Assembly: GCA_018334595.1 (NCBI GenBank)
Contig: JAGXLQ010000003.1
Coordinates: 1-22,839 of the forward strand
Direction: 5' to 3'
Length of the DNA stretch: 22,839 nucleotides
DNA from: Candidatus Bipolaricaulota bacterium
Lineage (GTDB): Bacteria > Bipolaricaulota > Bipolaricaulia > M55B111
Within the stretch, counting starts at the first letter, position 1. Each line of letters opens with the position of its first letter. The translations under genes and the position numbers were made by a program. Positions 14,560 through 22,148 of this stretch are shown piece after piece. Under the pieces are notes generated by a model. That model ran no database searches. It was not told the origin of the DNA and saw only the letters and a program-made list of their open reading frames with translations.

Positions 14560-15534
14560 ATGGCAGGACAAATGAAGAAAATTCTCGTTATTGGGGCGAC
14601 GGGCCAGATCGGATCGGAGCTCGTCTCCCACCTGAGAGAAGATTACGGAGAAAACTCCGTAATTGGAACGTACAACAACACCGACCCCTCTGGCGACCTG
14701 CTTGACGGACCAATGGAGAAATTGGACGTACTCAACGCAGGGAGGATAGGGGAAGTTGTTGACAAATATGAAGTAGATTCGGTTTTTCACCTCGCTGCGA
14801 TACTCTCAGCTAAGGGAGAATCCAACCCGCAACTGGCGTTCAAGGTTAACGTTATGGGTACGTTTAACGTGTTGGAGGTGGGGAGGAAACAACAATTAAA
14901 CAGGATCGTAATTCCCAGCTCCATAGGCGTGTTTGGTCCTGAAGTGCCGCGCGAAAAGGCACCGAACGAAACCGTTCTCAGGCCAACATCTATGTACGGC
15001 GTGACCAAAGTGACCGGGGAACTTCTGGGTAATTATTACTTCAACAAGTACGGACTGGACGTTAGAGGAGCACGCTTCCCGGGGATCATCAGTTACAAGA
15101 CACTGCCTGGAGGGGGAACAACGGATTATGCGGTAGAGGCATTTTACAAGGCAATTGAAGATCGTCACTACAGCTTCTTCGTCAGGGAGGACACGAGGCT
15201 ACCGCTTATGTACATGCCAGATTGTACGCGGGCTTTAATTGAACTCGCCCAGGCGGATCTTGAGGACTTAAATTACCACGCCGACTACAACGTATCCTCG
15301 CTAAGTTTTTCAGCAAGAGACCTTGCTGAAGCCATCAGAAAGCGGATCCCCGAGTTTAGCTTCGATTTCCAACCCGACGAACGCCAGGAGATTGCGGATT
15401 CCTGGCCCAATTCCATGGACGATACTCCCGCGAGGAAGGATTGGGGCTGGCAGCCTCGGTTCGGATTGGAGGAGATGACTGACGACATGATAGACAAGCT
15501 AAAGGAAAAACTGGACGAGCATGAAAGGAAGTAA
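14560..15534 (+). CDS. L-threonine 3-dehydrogenase, SDR (epimerase-like) type
   Basis: This enzyme oxidises L-threonine with NAD+ to 2-amino-3-ketobutyrate, the first step of threonine breakdown to glycine. It belongs to the extended short-chain dehydrogenases, not to the zinc-dependent Tdh of E. coli. Seen here: the Rossmann motif GATGQIG (12-18), HLAAILSAKGE (77-87), PSSIGVFGP (119-127), the catalytic Tyr146-x3-Lys150 in MYGVTK, and the subgroup signature RFPGIISYKTLPGGGTTDYAVE, followed by LPLMYMPD. These match threonine dehydrogenases of the Thermoplasma/Flavobacterium type rather than sugar epimerases. It has 324 residues from the ATG at 14560, chosen over an upstream in-frame GTG because GGAGG lies 8 bases before it. 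No 2-amino-3-ketobutyrate CoA ligase is visible next to it. It overlaps the next gene by 14 bases. Confidence 0.92.
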   Translation: MAGQMKKILVIGATGQIGSELVSHLREDYGENSVIGTYNNTDPSGDLLDGPMEKLDVLNAGRIGEVVDKYEVDSVFHLAAILSAKGESNPQLAFKVNVMGTFNVLEVGRKQQLNRIVIPSSIGVFGPEVPREKAPNETVLRPTSMYGVTKVTGELLGNYYFNKYGLDVRGARFPGIISYKTLPGGGTTDYAVEAFYKAIEDRHYSFFVREDTRLPLMYMPDCTRALIELAQADLEDLNYHADYNVSSLSFSARDLAEAIRKRIPEFSFDFQPDERQEIADSWPNSMDDTPARKDWGWQPRFGLEEMTDDMIDKLKEKLDEHERK

Positions 15535-16195
15535 CACTTCTGAAGAAGTCGATTCACGCCTTTATTACACAAAGCAAGAGGAGGTAGCAAACAGCGCCTC
15601 CCATGGCCTCGGTGCCCTGTTGAGCGCTATCGGCTTCTTCTTCTTGATCGTGAGGGCACTACCCCTTGAAGATACCTGGAGCGTGGCAAGCGTATCCATC
15701 TTCGGCGCAACTTTGTTCCTCGCCCACCTCGCTTCTACGTTCTACCATGCCTTCCGGTCAGAAAAGGTGAAACGGGTCCTACAGCTAATCGACCATGGGG
15801 CGATCTATCTTCTGGTAGCGGGGACGTTTACGCCATTTTTGCTGATAACTCTCAGGTCGGCCATGGGCTGGTTGATGTTCTCACTGGTGTGGAGCTTTGC
15901 CTTCATCGGGATTATCTTCAAAAGCCTATTTATCAATAGGTTTCCGAAGTTTGGTGCGAGCACCTACGTCATTATGGGGTTTCTTTCCATCTTTATAATG
16001 AAAAGCCTCTATATTGATCTACCACTCGCCGGTTTTCTCTGGATCCTGATCGGCTGTGCGGTTTACCTCCTCGGCCTGATCTTTCTCGGATGGCACAGCC
16101 TACCCTACAACCACATGATCTGGCATATATTCGTTATGGGGGGGAGCGCAAGTCACTTCGTCGTGATTTACTTCTACGTGCTCCCCAGGGGCTGA
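15521..16195 (+). CDS. Hemolysin III / PAQR-family membrane protein (YqfA-like)
   Basis: This seven-helix membrane protein is related to adiponectin/progestin receptors and probably a metal-dependent hydrolase of a lipid such as ceramide. The metal ligands are in place: ASTFYH (His76), DHGAIYLLVAGTFTP (Asp91-His92) and NHMIWHIFVMGGSASH (His198, His202). The motif NSASHGLGALL starts the first helix. Its 224 residues are typical. No independent ribosome binding site is seen. The ATG lies inside the last 14 bases of the threonine dehydrogenase gene, so translation is probably coupled. The name hemolysin is historical; cytolytic activity should not be assumed. Confidence 0.92.
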   Translation: MKGSNTSEEVDSRLYYTKQEEVANSASHGLGALLSAIGFFFLIVRALPLEDTWSVASVSIFGATLFLAHLASTFYHAFRSEKVKRVLQLIDHGAIYLLVAGTFTPFLLITLRSAMGWLMFSLVWSFAFIGIIFKSLFINRFPKFGASTYVIMGFLSIFIMKSLYIDLPLAGFLWILIGCAVYLLGLIFLGWHSLPYNHMIWHIFVMGGSASHFVVIYFYVLPRG

Positions 16196-16227
16196 GTGCC
16201 CGGGGATAACCTGAAAGGCTTTCCCGT

Positions 16228-17085
16228 TCAATACTCCCGGTAAATCCTTCCGGGGGGAATTATTTTTACGTCAAATGGAGGGTCCTCTTCCGATATCACT
16301 TCCTCCGCGATCTCTTTGTAGTTCTTCTTGTACCTTGTCGAGATGTGCATGCAGATCATCTTTTTCTTTACACCAGCTTCTATGCCCACCCGGAGTGCCT
16401 CCCTAATGGTGGCGTGCTTGTACTGCTTACGGTCCTCTTCCTTAAGAAAGGTGGTGTCGTGACAGAGAACTTCTGTACTGCTGACGTCCTCGGGGTTGAG
16501 AGGCACGGAATCGCCCCCATAGGAGAAAAGCCTCTGCCTGTAGTCCTCGGTGATTGCACCCCTACCCCGCGACCGGGCGATATCCCGGATCTCCTCCTGG
16601 GATTTATCCCGAAACTCCGGCTTTAACCGCTCCCTCTGCTCCACAATATTGTACCCCAGTGATGTCTCCCCCCGAGAGTGTTCGGTGGCAAAGGCGTTAA
16701 TCGAGCGGGCGGACCGCGACCCCTCTTCCCCAAACAGGTGAACTTCGTCCCCACCCTGGAGGGGTATCCAATCGAGACTGTAACTAATATTACTGTTAGT
16801 CCTATACATGTAGTTCATCAATTCAGATATGTGAAAGTTATTCCTCGGGTAATAAATCGAGAGAGGCTTGAGCTTGTCCCCCATCGCGTTGTTCCTGATG
16901 TTTATCATGCTTACCAGGCCAGCGATGTGGTCCGTATGTCCATGTGAGAGGAAGATTTTCTCTATCGCAAAGGTCTTGTTGCCCATTATGCTACTAACGC
17001 TCTCCCCGGCATCAAACAACAACCTATCGGGACTATAGTAAAGCCAGCTCGAGTAGAGGGCTTTGGAGTAGGACAGTAATTTCAT
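16228..17085 (-). CDS. RNase Z-like metallo-beta-lactamase-fold hydrolase
   Basis: This two-metal hydrolase is related to tRNase Z, which trims tRNA 3' ends. The motif SHGHTDH (His48, His50, Asp52, His53) is followed by TEHS (His135), CHDTTF (Asp209) and MHIST (His246), giving a full ligand set. It opens with KALYSSWLYYSPDRLLFDAGE, typical of a bacterial paralogue group annotated as ribonuclease Z. Its 285 residues are near the short form of tRNase Z. The flexible arm seen in true tRNase Z is not obvious. Both tRNAs here already encode CCA, so trimming back to the discriminator base would be counter-productive and another phosphoester substrate is plausible. It starts 15 bases after the HDAC-like gene and is probably the last gene of the isc operon; the ribosome binding site is weak. 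Confidence 0.8.
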   Translation of the reverse strand: MKLLSYSKALYSSWLYYSPDRLLFDAGESVSSIMGNKTFAIEKIFLSHGHTDHIAGLVSMINIRNNAMGDKLKPLSIYYPRNNFHISELMNYMYRTNSNISYSLDWIPLQGGDEVHLFGEEGSRSARSINAFATEHSRGETSLGYNIVEQRERLKPEFRDKSQEEIRDIARSRGRGAITEDYRQRLFSYGGDSVPLNPEDVSSTEVLCHDTTFLKEEDRKQYKHATIREALRVGIEAGVKKKMICMHISTRYKKNYKEIAEEVISEEDPPFDVKIIPPGRIYREY

Positions 17086-17100
17086 GGCTGACGACCCCGC

Positions 17101-17925
17101 TTAGCTTTCGTTAAATCCGCTGAGAAAGGAATCGATATTCCTTCCAAGGTCCTCACCCACGTAACCGCCTTCCAGAACGCCAAACGCAGGGAGGTTCAAG
17201 CCGGCAAGCAAGCTTCCAATTTCTTTGTATACGCCCGTCGATAAGCCAACGGACGCCAGGGGGTCCGCCTTATGGCCGTCAAATCCCGCTGACAGGGCCA
17301 ACTGTTCAAAGTTGGAAACGTCGATTTTATCCAACGCCCCCCTCAACACCTCCATATATTTCCTATCTCCGGTAGACGGGGAAATGGGAAAATTAATCGC
17401 ATTCTCTATCGTCTCGGTCCCGGTACCGGGGAAGGCGGGCGACCTGTGCAGGGAGATATATACTACCTGATCATCGCCGAGGAAGATGTCCTGAGTGCCG
17501 TTTCCGTGATGGGCGTCAAAGTCCACTACCAACGTCTTAACTCCAGATTTCTTTACAGCAATCGCCAGGTTGTTAAAATAGCAAAAACCTCCGAGAAAGT
17601 CCTTCCCAGCATGGTGGCCCGGTGGCCTCATCAATGAGAGGTTATCCGTCTGCTGTGCCGTTATCCCTCCCCCGGCGGAAAGAAGTGCATGATGAAACAG
17701 GTTGTCATACTTCGGGCAATCCGGGTCCATAAACGTCTTGTTTTTTACCTTCTCAACAAAGGGTTTTTCGTGTACAGTCAGCAAATCGTCATAGGTAGCT
17801 TCTTCAGGAGATGTCGTCTCGTACTTATCCTGGAGGTACTGATAAGCGACCTTCACTCTCTCCGGACTCTCCGGATGCCCAGCAGACCGATACTGCAATG
17901 CCTCTTCGGAAAAGACTAAATCCAT
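17101..17925 (-). CDS. Histone-deacetylase-superfamily zinc amidohydrolase
   Basis: This is a predicted zinc-dependent deacetylase of small acetylated amines or acetyl-lysine proteins, of the acetoin-utilisation/acetylpolyamine amidohydrolase superfamily. The active site is complete: RPPGHHA (His104-His105), GFCYFNN, zinc ligands Asp137 and His139 in DFDAHHGNGTQ, Asp216 in SAGFDGHKADPLAS, and the transition-state Tyr255 in LEGGY. It has 274 residues, shorter than most HDAC-like proteins (300-370) because the N-terminal half is compact, but no motif is lost. GGAGG lies 3 bases before the ATG. It is 39 bases after iscU and 15 before the RNase Z-like gene, so it probably belongs to the iscS-iscU transcript. 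A direct role in Fe-S assembly is not established. Confidence 0.92.
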   Translation of the reverse strand: MDLVFSEEALQYRSAGHPESPERVKVAYQYLQDKYETTSPEEATYDDLLTVHEKPFVEKVKNKTFMDPDCPKYDNLFHHALLSAGGGITAQQTDNLSLMRPPGHHAGKDFLGGFCYFNNLAIAVKKSGVKTLVVDFDAHHGNGTQDIFLGDDQVVYISLHRSPAFPGTGTETIENAINFPISPSTGDRKYMEVLRGALDKIDVSNFEQLALSAGFDGHKADPLASVGLSTGVYKEIGSLLAGLNLPAFGVLEGGYVGEDLGRNIDSFLSGFNES

Positions 17926-17964
17926 GATCCTCCAATATATACTTAGGCTCTTAGCCGGGGAGAA

Positions 17965-18465
17965 TTACCCGGCCGAGTTGTGGAGCTCCTCTTCCATGCT
18001 CAGGTATTCACCGTATTTCTCCTCAAGTCGGTCCATCTCCCCTTCTATCTTTTCGTGTTTGTCTTCAAGCGATTTAGGGACTTCTCGTCCCACCTTCGTA
18101 TAGTAGTCGTAAAGCGCCTCTATTAGCCCGTCCGCAGCGAGGTTAGAACAGTGCATTTTGACCGGGGGGAGGCCGTCTAGTTCGTCAGCGACCTTCCTGT
18201 TGGTAATCTCAACAGCCTCTTCCAGCGTCTTACCCTTGGCGATATCAGTAATCATTGAAGAGGTCGCTATAGCGGCGGTACAGCCGAACGTCTCCCAGGA
18301 TATGTCTTCAATTACACTATCTTCTCCTCTATCGCTAACTTTAATATATAGCCACATCACGTCACCACAGGCGGGATTTCCCACCTTTCCCACCCCGTCC
18401 GGTTCTTCCATCTTTCTCTGGTTACGTGGATTGTTAAAGTGTTCCATTACCTTCTCGGTATACAT
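17965..18465 (-). CDS. iscU: IscU/NifU-type Fe-S cluster scaffold
   Basis: This scaffold accepts sulfur from IscS and iron to build a [2Fe-2S] cluster for delivery to target proteins. The cluster ligands are conserved: Cys33 with Asp35 in NPACGD, Cys62 in TFGCTAAIA and His105-Cys106 in KMHCSNLA. The core covers about 125 residues. A C-terminal extension of about 40 mostly charged residues (KSLEDKHEKIEGEMDRLEEKY) is predicted to be helical, probably a coiled coil; there is no second NifU domain. GAGGTGAGG precedes the ATG closely. It is 50 bases downstream of iscS, the standard partner. Confidence 0.95.
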   Translation of the reverse strand: MYTEKVMEHFNNPRNQRKMEEPDGVGKVGNPACGDVMWLYIKVSDRGEDSVIEDISWETFGCTAAIATSSMITDIAKGKTLEEAVEITNRKVADELDGLPPVKMHCSNLAADGLIEALYDYYTKVGREVPKSLEDKHEKIEGEMDRLEEKYGEYLSMEEELHNSAG

Positions 18466-18515
18466 TTACCTCACCTCAATTATGATGTTCTTTTCTCGGG
18501 GCCGGGCCGAGGGAG

Positions 18516-19667
18516 TCACTCGGAAAAGGGAGACGCACGCCGTAATTCCTGGATAACCCCGGGGATCTTTTCCAGGAAGTAGTCGACTTCTTCTTCAGTC
18601 GTATCTCTCCCCAGGGTGACCCTCAGACTCCCATGAGCAAGGGTTATCGGTACGCCAATAGCAAGGAGAACATGGCTGGGCTCAAGGCTCGGCGAGGAAC
18701 AGGCGCTACCCGTGCTGGTGGCAATCCCGTAGTTATTCAGCTTCATGACGATCGATTCCCCTTCCACGTATCGGAAGCTAAAGTTTGCGTTGTTGGGTAA
18801 CCTGTCCTCTCTGTCCCCGTTTAAGATCGTCTCCGGTATCTCCAAGACCCTGGAAATTATCCTGTCCCGTAACTCCTCCTGTCGATTTGCTTCGTCAGGC
18901 ATCTCCCCGTAGTTTACCTCGGCGGCCTTTGCCAGGCCAACGATTCCGGGGACGTTTTCCGTCCCGCTCCTCTTTCCTCCTTCGTGTCCGCCACCGTGAA
19001 TCAGTGGCTCCATCCTCACACCCTTCCTGCGATAGAGAAAGCCAACCCCTTTCGGTCCATAAATCTTGTGTCCGGAGGCAGACAAAAGATCCACGTCTTC
19101 GAGCTCGAGAGGAAACTTGCCGAAAGCCTGCACCGCGTCCGTATGAAATAAACACCCATTTTCCTTAGCGACTCTAGCCAGCTCTTCGATCGGCTCCACC
19201 GTCCCTATCTCGTTATTAGCATACATTATGGAAACGAGCTTTGTCTCGTCTCGTATGGCGTCTTCAAGGTCGTCCGGGTTTACCAGGCCATTCTCGTCAA
19301 CGGGGAGGTAAGTTACCTCGTGTCCATTCTTTTCCAGCCACTCAAACGAGTGCAGGACCGCATGGTGCTCTATCTCCGTCGTGATGAAATGGGACTTCCC
19401 TTCCCCGGCAAATGCAACACCTTTTATTGCCAGGTTATCGGATTCGGTCGCACCAGATGTGAAGATGATCTCATCTGAGTCGACCCCAAGCAGGTCCGCG
19501 ATAACGTCCCGGCTGTAATCTAGCCCCTCCGTTTTGGTCTCTTCCGCGAGAGAGTAGAGACTGGAAGGGTTGCCATATCTCTCCCTGAAATACCTGCTTA
19601 CTTCCTTCTCAACTTCCTCTGCCACCCTCGTAGTCGCTGCATTATCTAGATATATGACGTCTTCCAT
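18516..19667 (-). CDS. iscS: Cysteine desulfurase, IscS/NifS type
   Basis: This PLP enzyme removes sulfur from cysteine as an enzyme-bound persulfide and passes it to IscU. Counting from the ATG at 19667: YLDNAATTRV near residue 6, GATESDNLAIKG, the stacking His in EIEHHAVL (about 101), the PLP lysine Lys201 in SGHKIYGPKG and catalytic Cys323 in STGSACSSPS, on the long mobile loop of group I enzymes. It has 383 residues, standard for NifS/IscS. The ATG at 19667 is preferred over an in-frame GTG at 19676, because GGTGG immediately precedes it. It heads a probable four-gene operon, and its promoter is divergent from tRNA-Ala. Confidence 0.97.
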   Translation of the reverse strand: MEDVIYLDNAATTRVAEEVEKEVSRYFRERYGNPSSLYSLAEETKTEGLDYSRDVIADLLGVDSDEIIFTSGATESDNLAIKGVAFAGEGKSHFITTEIEHHAVLHSFEWLEKNGHEVTYLPVDENGLVNPDDLEDAIRDETKLVSIMYANNEIGTVEPIEELARVAKENGCLFHTDAVQAFGKFPLELEDVDLLSASGHKIYGPKGVGFLYRRKGVRMEPLIHGGGHEGGKRSGTENVPGIVGLAKAAEVNYGEMPDEANRQEELRDRIISRVLEIPETILNGDREDRLPNNANFSFRYVEGESIVMKLNNYGIATSTGSACSSPSLEPSHVLLAIGVPITLAHGSLRVTLGRDTTEEEVDYFLEKIPGVIQELRRASPFSE

Positions 19668-19684
19668 ATTTACCACCGAAAAAA

Positions 19685-19713
19685 AGTATACAAATATAGT
19701 CCACTATTATCAA
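19685..19713 (-). promoter_or_regulatory. iscS operon promoter
   Basis: On the minus strand TTGATA (19713-19708) and TATACT (19690-19685) are 17 bases apart, each matching 5 of 6 consensus bases. The expected start falls very close to the ATG, giving a leader of about ten bases. I saw no conserved IscR-like palindrome apart from GTATAC itself. Confidence 0.75.
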
Positions 19714-19768
19714 CGACACATCCGATCGGAACAGCCGGCCGATAATCAGAGACTAGGGGGGTCGGTTG

Positions 19769-19797
19769 TTGAGAGTTACCTTCTCCTCTTCTATAAT
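19769..19797 (+). promoter_or_regulatory. tRNA-Ala promoter
   Basis: TTGAGA (19769-19774) and perfect TATAAT (19792-19797) are 17 bases apart. The predicted start is near 19804, nine bases before the mature tRNA. Confidence 0.85.
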
Positions 19798-19812
19798 TAA
19801 ATCACTCAAATT

Positions 19813-19888
<76 letters not shown>

Positions 19889-19899
19889 AGTTACGACCA

Positions 19900-20184
19900 T
19901 CAGAGTTTCTCGCTGAGGTCGTCGATCTTCTCTTCTAAGTTACTTACCTTTTGCTTCAACTCCTGCAGTGACTGCATTACCTGGGGGTCTGCTCCCCGGT
20001 TACCGCCCATTCCTCCCATCTGACTCATGATTTGCCCCAAACCTCCCATAGCACCCATGCCACCGGCTCCACCCGGTGAGGACCCTCCAAGATCATCTCC
20101 AAGGCTCTTACGAAGTTCGTCGTTAAGGTCGTTATCTTCCTTCTCCTCGTTCGTTTCTTCTCGTTCTTCTTCGTTCTCTTCCAT
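19900..20184 (-). CDS. Small acidic protein with Gly/Met-rich centre, function unknown
   Basis: The 94 residues fall in three parts: an extremely acidic start (MEENEEEREETNEEKEDND, about 1-20), a Gly/Met/Ser-rich middle (about 33-62, with repeated MGG and GGMG) and a C-terminal helix with a heptad pattern, likely a coiled coil (SLQELKQKVSNLEEKIDDL). There is no cysteine, signal peptide or membrane helix. AGGAGG lies 6 bases before the ATG but inside a hairpin. I recognise no family. The layout suggests a small oligomeric or adaptor protein, but this is a guess. It lies downstream of phoU on the same strand and is convergent with tRNA-Ala. Confidence 0.7.
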   Translation of the reverse strand: MEENEEEREETNEEKEDNDLNDELRKSLGDDLGGSSPGGAGGMGAMGGLGQIMSQMGGMGGNRGADPQVMQSLQELKQKVSNLEEKIDDLSEKL

Positions 20185-20186
20185 AT

Positions 20187-20204
20187 TAACCCTCCTGTGG
20201 GTTA
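20187..20204 (-). promoter_or_regulatory. Hairpin sequestering the ribosome binding site of the acidic-protein gene
   Basis: On the minus strand TAACCC, a six-base loop ACAGGA and GGGTTA form a 6-bp hairpin ending 2 bases before the ATG. The AGGAGG ribosome binding site spans loop and 3' arm. Such a weak stem could act as a translational switch, for example temperature or protein responsive. Confidence 0.45.
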
Positions 20205-20277
20205 GTTAAGTTAATAATAAATTAAGTGATCTACGAACCAGCTTTCAATGCCATTCGGGAAAAGTAAATGAAGGGTC

Positions 20278-21285
20278 CTAGTTAACCTCTCCTGGCAGAG
20301 AACACGAGGAGTTCAGCGCGGTTTCAGCTATGTTATTCCCGTATTCCTTGACCCTGTCTATACTGTCAGAAACTATTCCCAGGAGTTGGGCAGTCTGTGG
20401 GTCAAGTTCCCTGATCGATTTGTCCAGGCTAAGCAGGCTGCTTTCTATATTCTCGCCCTCGCCTAATGCTGTATTGGCGATCTCGATGTCCCGTTCTGTA
20501 AGTGCCTCGACAGCCATATCGACTATGTTTAGTGCCTGCTCTGCAGTTTCGTTTATCTCCTTAGCTATCGGTTCGGAAATTTTCTCGTTCAGCGAAGGGG
20601 AAATCTTCGCAATTTTACTCGCGTGGTCGGCAATTCGCTCCAACTGTTTCGCAGCCGTCTGATAGTCGAAGTACCTGGCACGATTTACCTCTTTTCCACT
20701 CCTTTCTACAATTGTGTACAACATCACCCTGAATCTACGGGCAAGGGCAAGGAAGAGGCGATCTACGTCGTCGTCCCTATCCTCTACGTCCTTGGCCAGT
20801 TCTGCATCGTGATTTATCAGCGCTTTCATAGTGTCAAAGAACATCGACCTAGAAATCTGATAAATACGAGACAGGGTCTCGTTGATCGACAACTCCGAGA
20901 GGTCGGAGAGATTTCTGATGATTATGAGGTCAGACGACTCCTCGACGATTTCCGGTCCGATCAAAGATTGAATGGTCGTTCTTATCGTACTCCTCTGGCT
21001 CGAGGTTATCTGTTCACCGGTTATTCGGATAACCTCGTATCCGGCAATATAAAGAGATATTATACTTCTAGTCAGCGGTGCTCCGTCCTTGTTGTCCAGC
21101 TCAAGTTTGCCGACCTTCTCCTCTTTCCCCAAGCCAGTCTTGGGCTGCATAACCATTGTATTGGGCTTAATGCTGACCATTTGCACTTCCATCCCCGGCT
21201 CCAGGCCTATACCCTCTGCCCAGTTCTTCGGAAGCGTAACCATAAACGTAGATCCACCAGTAATCTGGACCTTACGGCTATACAT
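20278..21285 (-). CDS. AbrB-PhoU fusion, phosphate uptake regulator type
   Basis: Residues 1-50 (RKVQITGGSTFMVTLPKNWAEGIGLEPGMEV) are an AbrB/SpoVT-type swapped-hairpin DNA-binding domain. Residues ~110-330 form two three-helix PhoU repeats, with acidic metal-binding-type patches such as DVEDRDDDVDRLFLAL and QLERIADHASKIAKI, and a second set near RVKEYGNNIAETAL. Ordinary bacterial PhoU has about 220 residues and no DNA-binding domain; this 335-residue layout is typical of archaeal proteins annotated as phosphate uptake regulators. It may repress phosphate transport genes directly, but no pst genes lie in the window. Start: GAGGA about 10 bases upstream of the ATG. The acidic-protein gene follows after 93 bases. 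Confidence 0.88.
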   Translation of the reverse strand: MYSRKVQITGGSTFMVTLPKNWAEGIGLEPGMEVQMVSIKPNTMVMQPKTGLGKEEKVGKLELDNKDGAPLTRSIISLYIAGYEVIRITGEQITSSQRSTIRTTIQSLIGPEIVEESSDLIIIRNLSDLSELSINETLSRIYQISRSMFFDTMKALINHDAELAKDVEDRDDDVDRLFLALARRFRVMLYTIVERSGKEVNRARYFDYQTAAKQLERIADHASKIAKISPSLNEKISEPIAKEINETAEQALNIVDMAVEALTERDIEIANTALGEGENIESSLLSLDKSIRELDPQTAQLLGIVSDSIDRVKEYGNNIAETALNSSCSLPGEVN

Positions 21286-21347
21286 ATTATCACGTCCTCT
21301 TATATTTACTAGGTATCGTTAGAATATATTCGTGGAAAACTCGTATT

Positions 21348-21365
21348 TTCTATATTTATATAGAA
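21348..21365. repeat. AT-rich inverted repeat upstream of the AbrB-PhoU gene
   Basis: TTCTATAT and ATATAGAA are perfect complements separated by TT. The 18-base element lies about 60 bases upstream of the regulator's ATG, a suitable place for an autoregulatory operator. Confidence 0.5.
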
Positions 21366-21443
21366 TAAGTGTACGGATACCTACAATACTTTTCCAGTTG
21401 TTATTTCTAGTTTTTCTCCTCTTTCTCTATATGAGACCCAGAC

Positions 21444-21471
21444 AAAAAGCCCCTCTGGCCAACCTCAGAGA
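21444..21471 (-). terminator. Possible intrinsic terminator after the DUF84 gene
   Basis: On the minus strand, within 35 bases of the stop, TCTCTG pairs with CAGAGG (5-6 bp including one G-U) around an eight-base loop, followed by GGC and TTTTT. The stem is short. Confidence 0.45.
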
Positions 21472-21486
21472 CACCCCACTTGCTAC

Positions 21487-22017
21487 CTATCGGTCTTGGT
21501 ACAGGTCCGGTCGCAGCATCTCGGCCATTGCAAATATCAGGGCATTCCTGTAAGCGGTGGTCCGCGTAATCACTCCCTTCGTAAAGATACCGATTGCTCC
21601 GGGGCCCTTTTTGACCTCCTCTTCTCCCGTTACCTCGTCCATGATCGGGCCGAGTTCTTCGCCGTCTCTCAGCCGTCGGGCAATGCTCTCGGGAAGCTTT
21701 AGCCTGCCTCCTCCGCCAAGATATCTTGAGCCATCGTCCTTGAGAATACACCCCCAGCCGGTCAAAAACATTCCGTACGCCGTATCGTGTGTGGACCCCT
21801 CGAGACCGACGCCTAGACCATCCCCTCCATACCTCAGAACATTTCTCGCCCTGGTTATTGCTCCTTCTATGGCCTCTGAGTCAGAGGTCGGTTGGTCCGA
21901 TACGCCGGAGTCTACGTCAAGACTCTCGACCTCCACCGTCCACCCAACCAGGTCAAACGCCTCTCTCGCCGCCTGATACTTTACCGGATTCTTGCTTCCA
22001 ACCTTTATCTTTTCCAC
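21487..22017 (-). CDS. DUF84-family inosine/xanthosine triphosphatase (YjjX-like)
   Basis: This is a predicted house-cleaning enzyme that hydrolyses ITP and XTP so that deaminated purines are not built into nucleic acids. Residues counted from the GTG at 22017: GSKNPVKYQAAREAF near residue 6 is the family's nucleotide-binding opening, then VSDQPTSDSEAIEGAITRA (about 40-58) and a Gly-rich strand GLGVGLEGST. The C-terminal part holds GAIGIFTKGVITRT and the helix AYRNALIFAM. With this start it has 176 residues, the family norm. The GTG is chosen because GAGGTG lies 5 bases before it; an upstream ATG (22056) would add 13 residues unlike the family and lacks a ribosome binding site. Confidence 0.9.
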   Translation of the reverse strand: MEKIKVGSKNPVKYQAAREAFDLVGWTVEVESLDVDSGVSDQPTSDSEAIEGAITRARNVLRYGGDGLGVGLEGSTHDTAYGMFLTGWGCILKDDGSRYLGGGGRLKLPESIARRLRDGEELGPIMDEVTGEEEVKKGPGAIGIFTKGVITRTTAYRNALIFAMAEMLRPDLYQDR

Positions 22018-22148
22018 GCTAACACCTCTTGAAGGAAGGGAAATGAATTTCGTCAACCGAGTCCGAAGAACTTGAAAAGTAGGATACCGTCATCGGTCCG
22101 CTTACGAAGTTCCTTAACCTTACCCTTTATTGCTTATCACCAAAAAAA

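Noticed and set aside
21332..21553. A short hydrophobic ORF on the plus strand between phoU and the DUF84 gene
   Set aside because: It overlaps the 3' end of the DUF84 gene in antisense, has no ribosome binding site, and its hydrophobic start comes from the T-rich gap.
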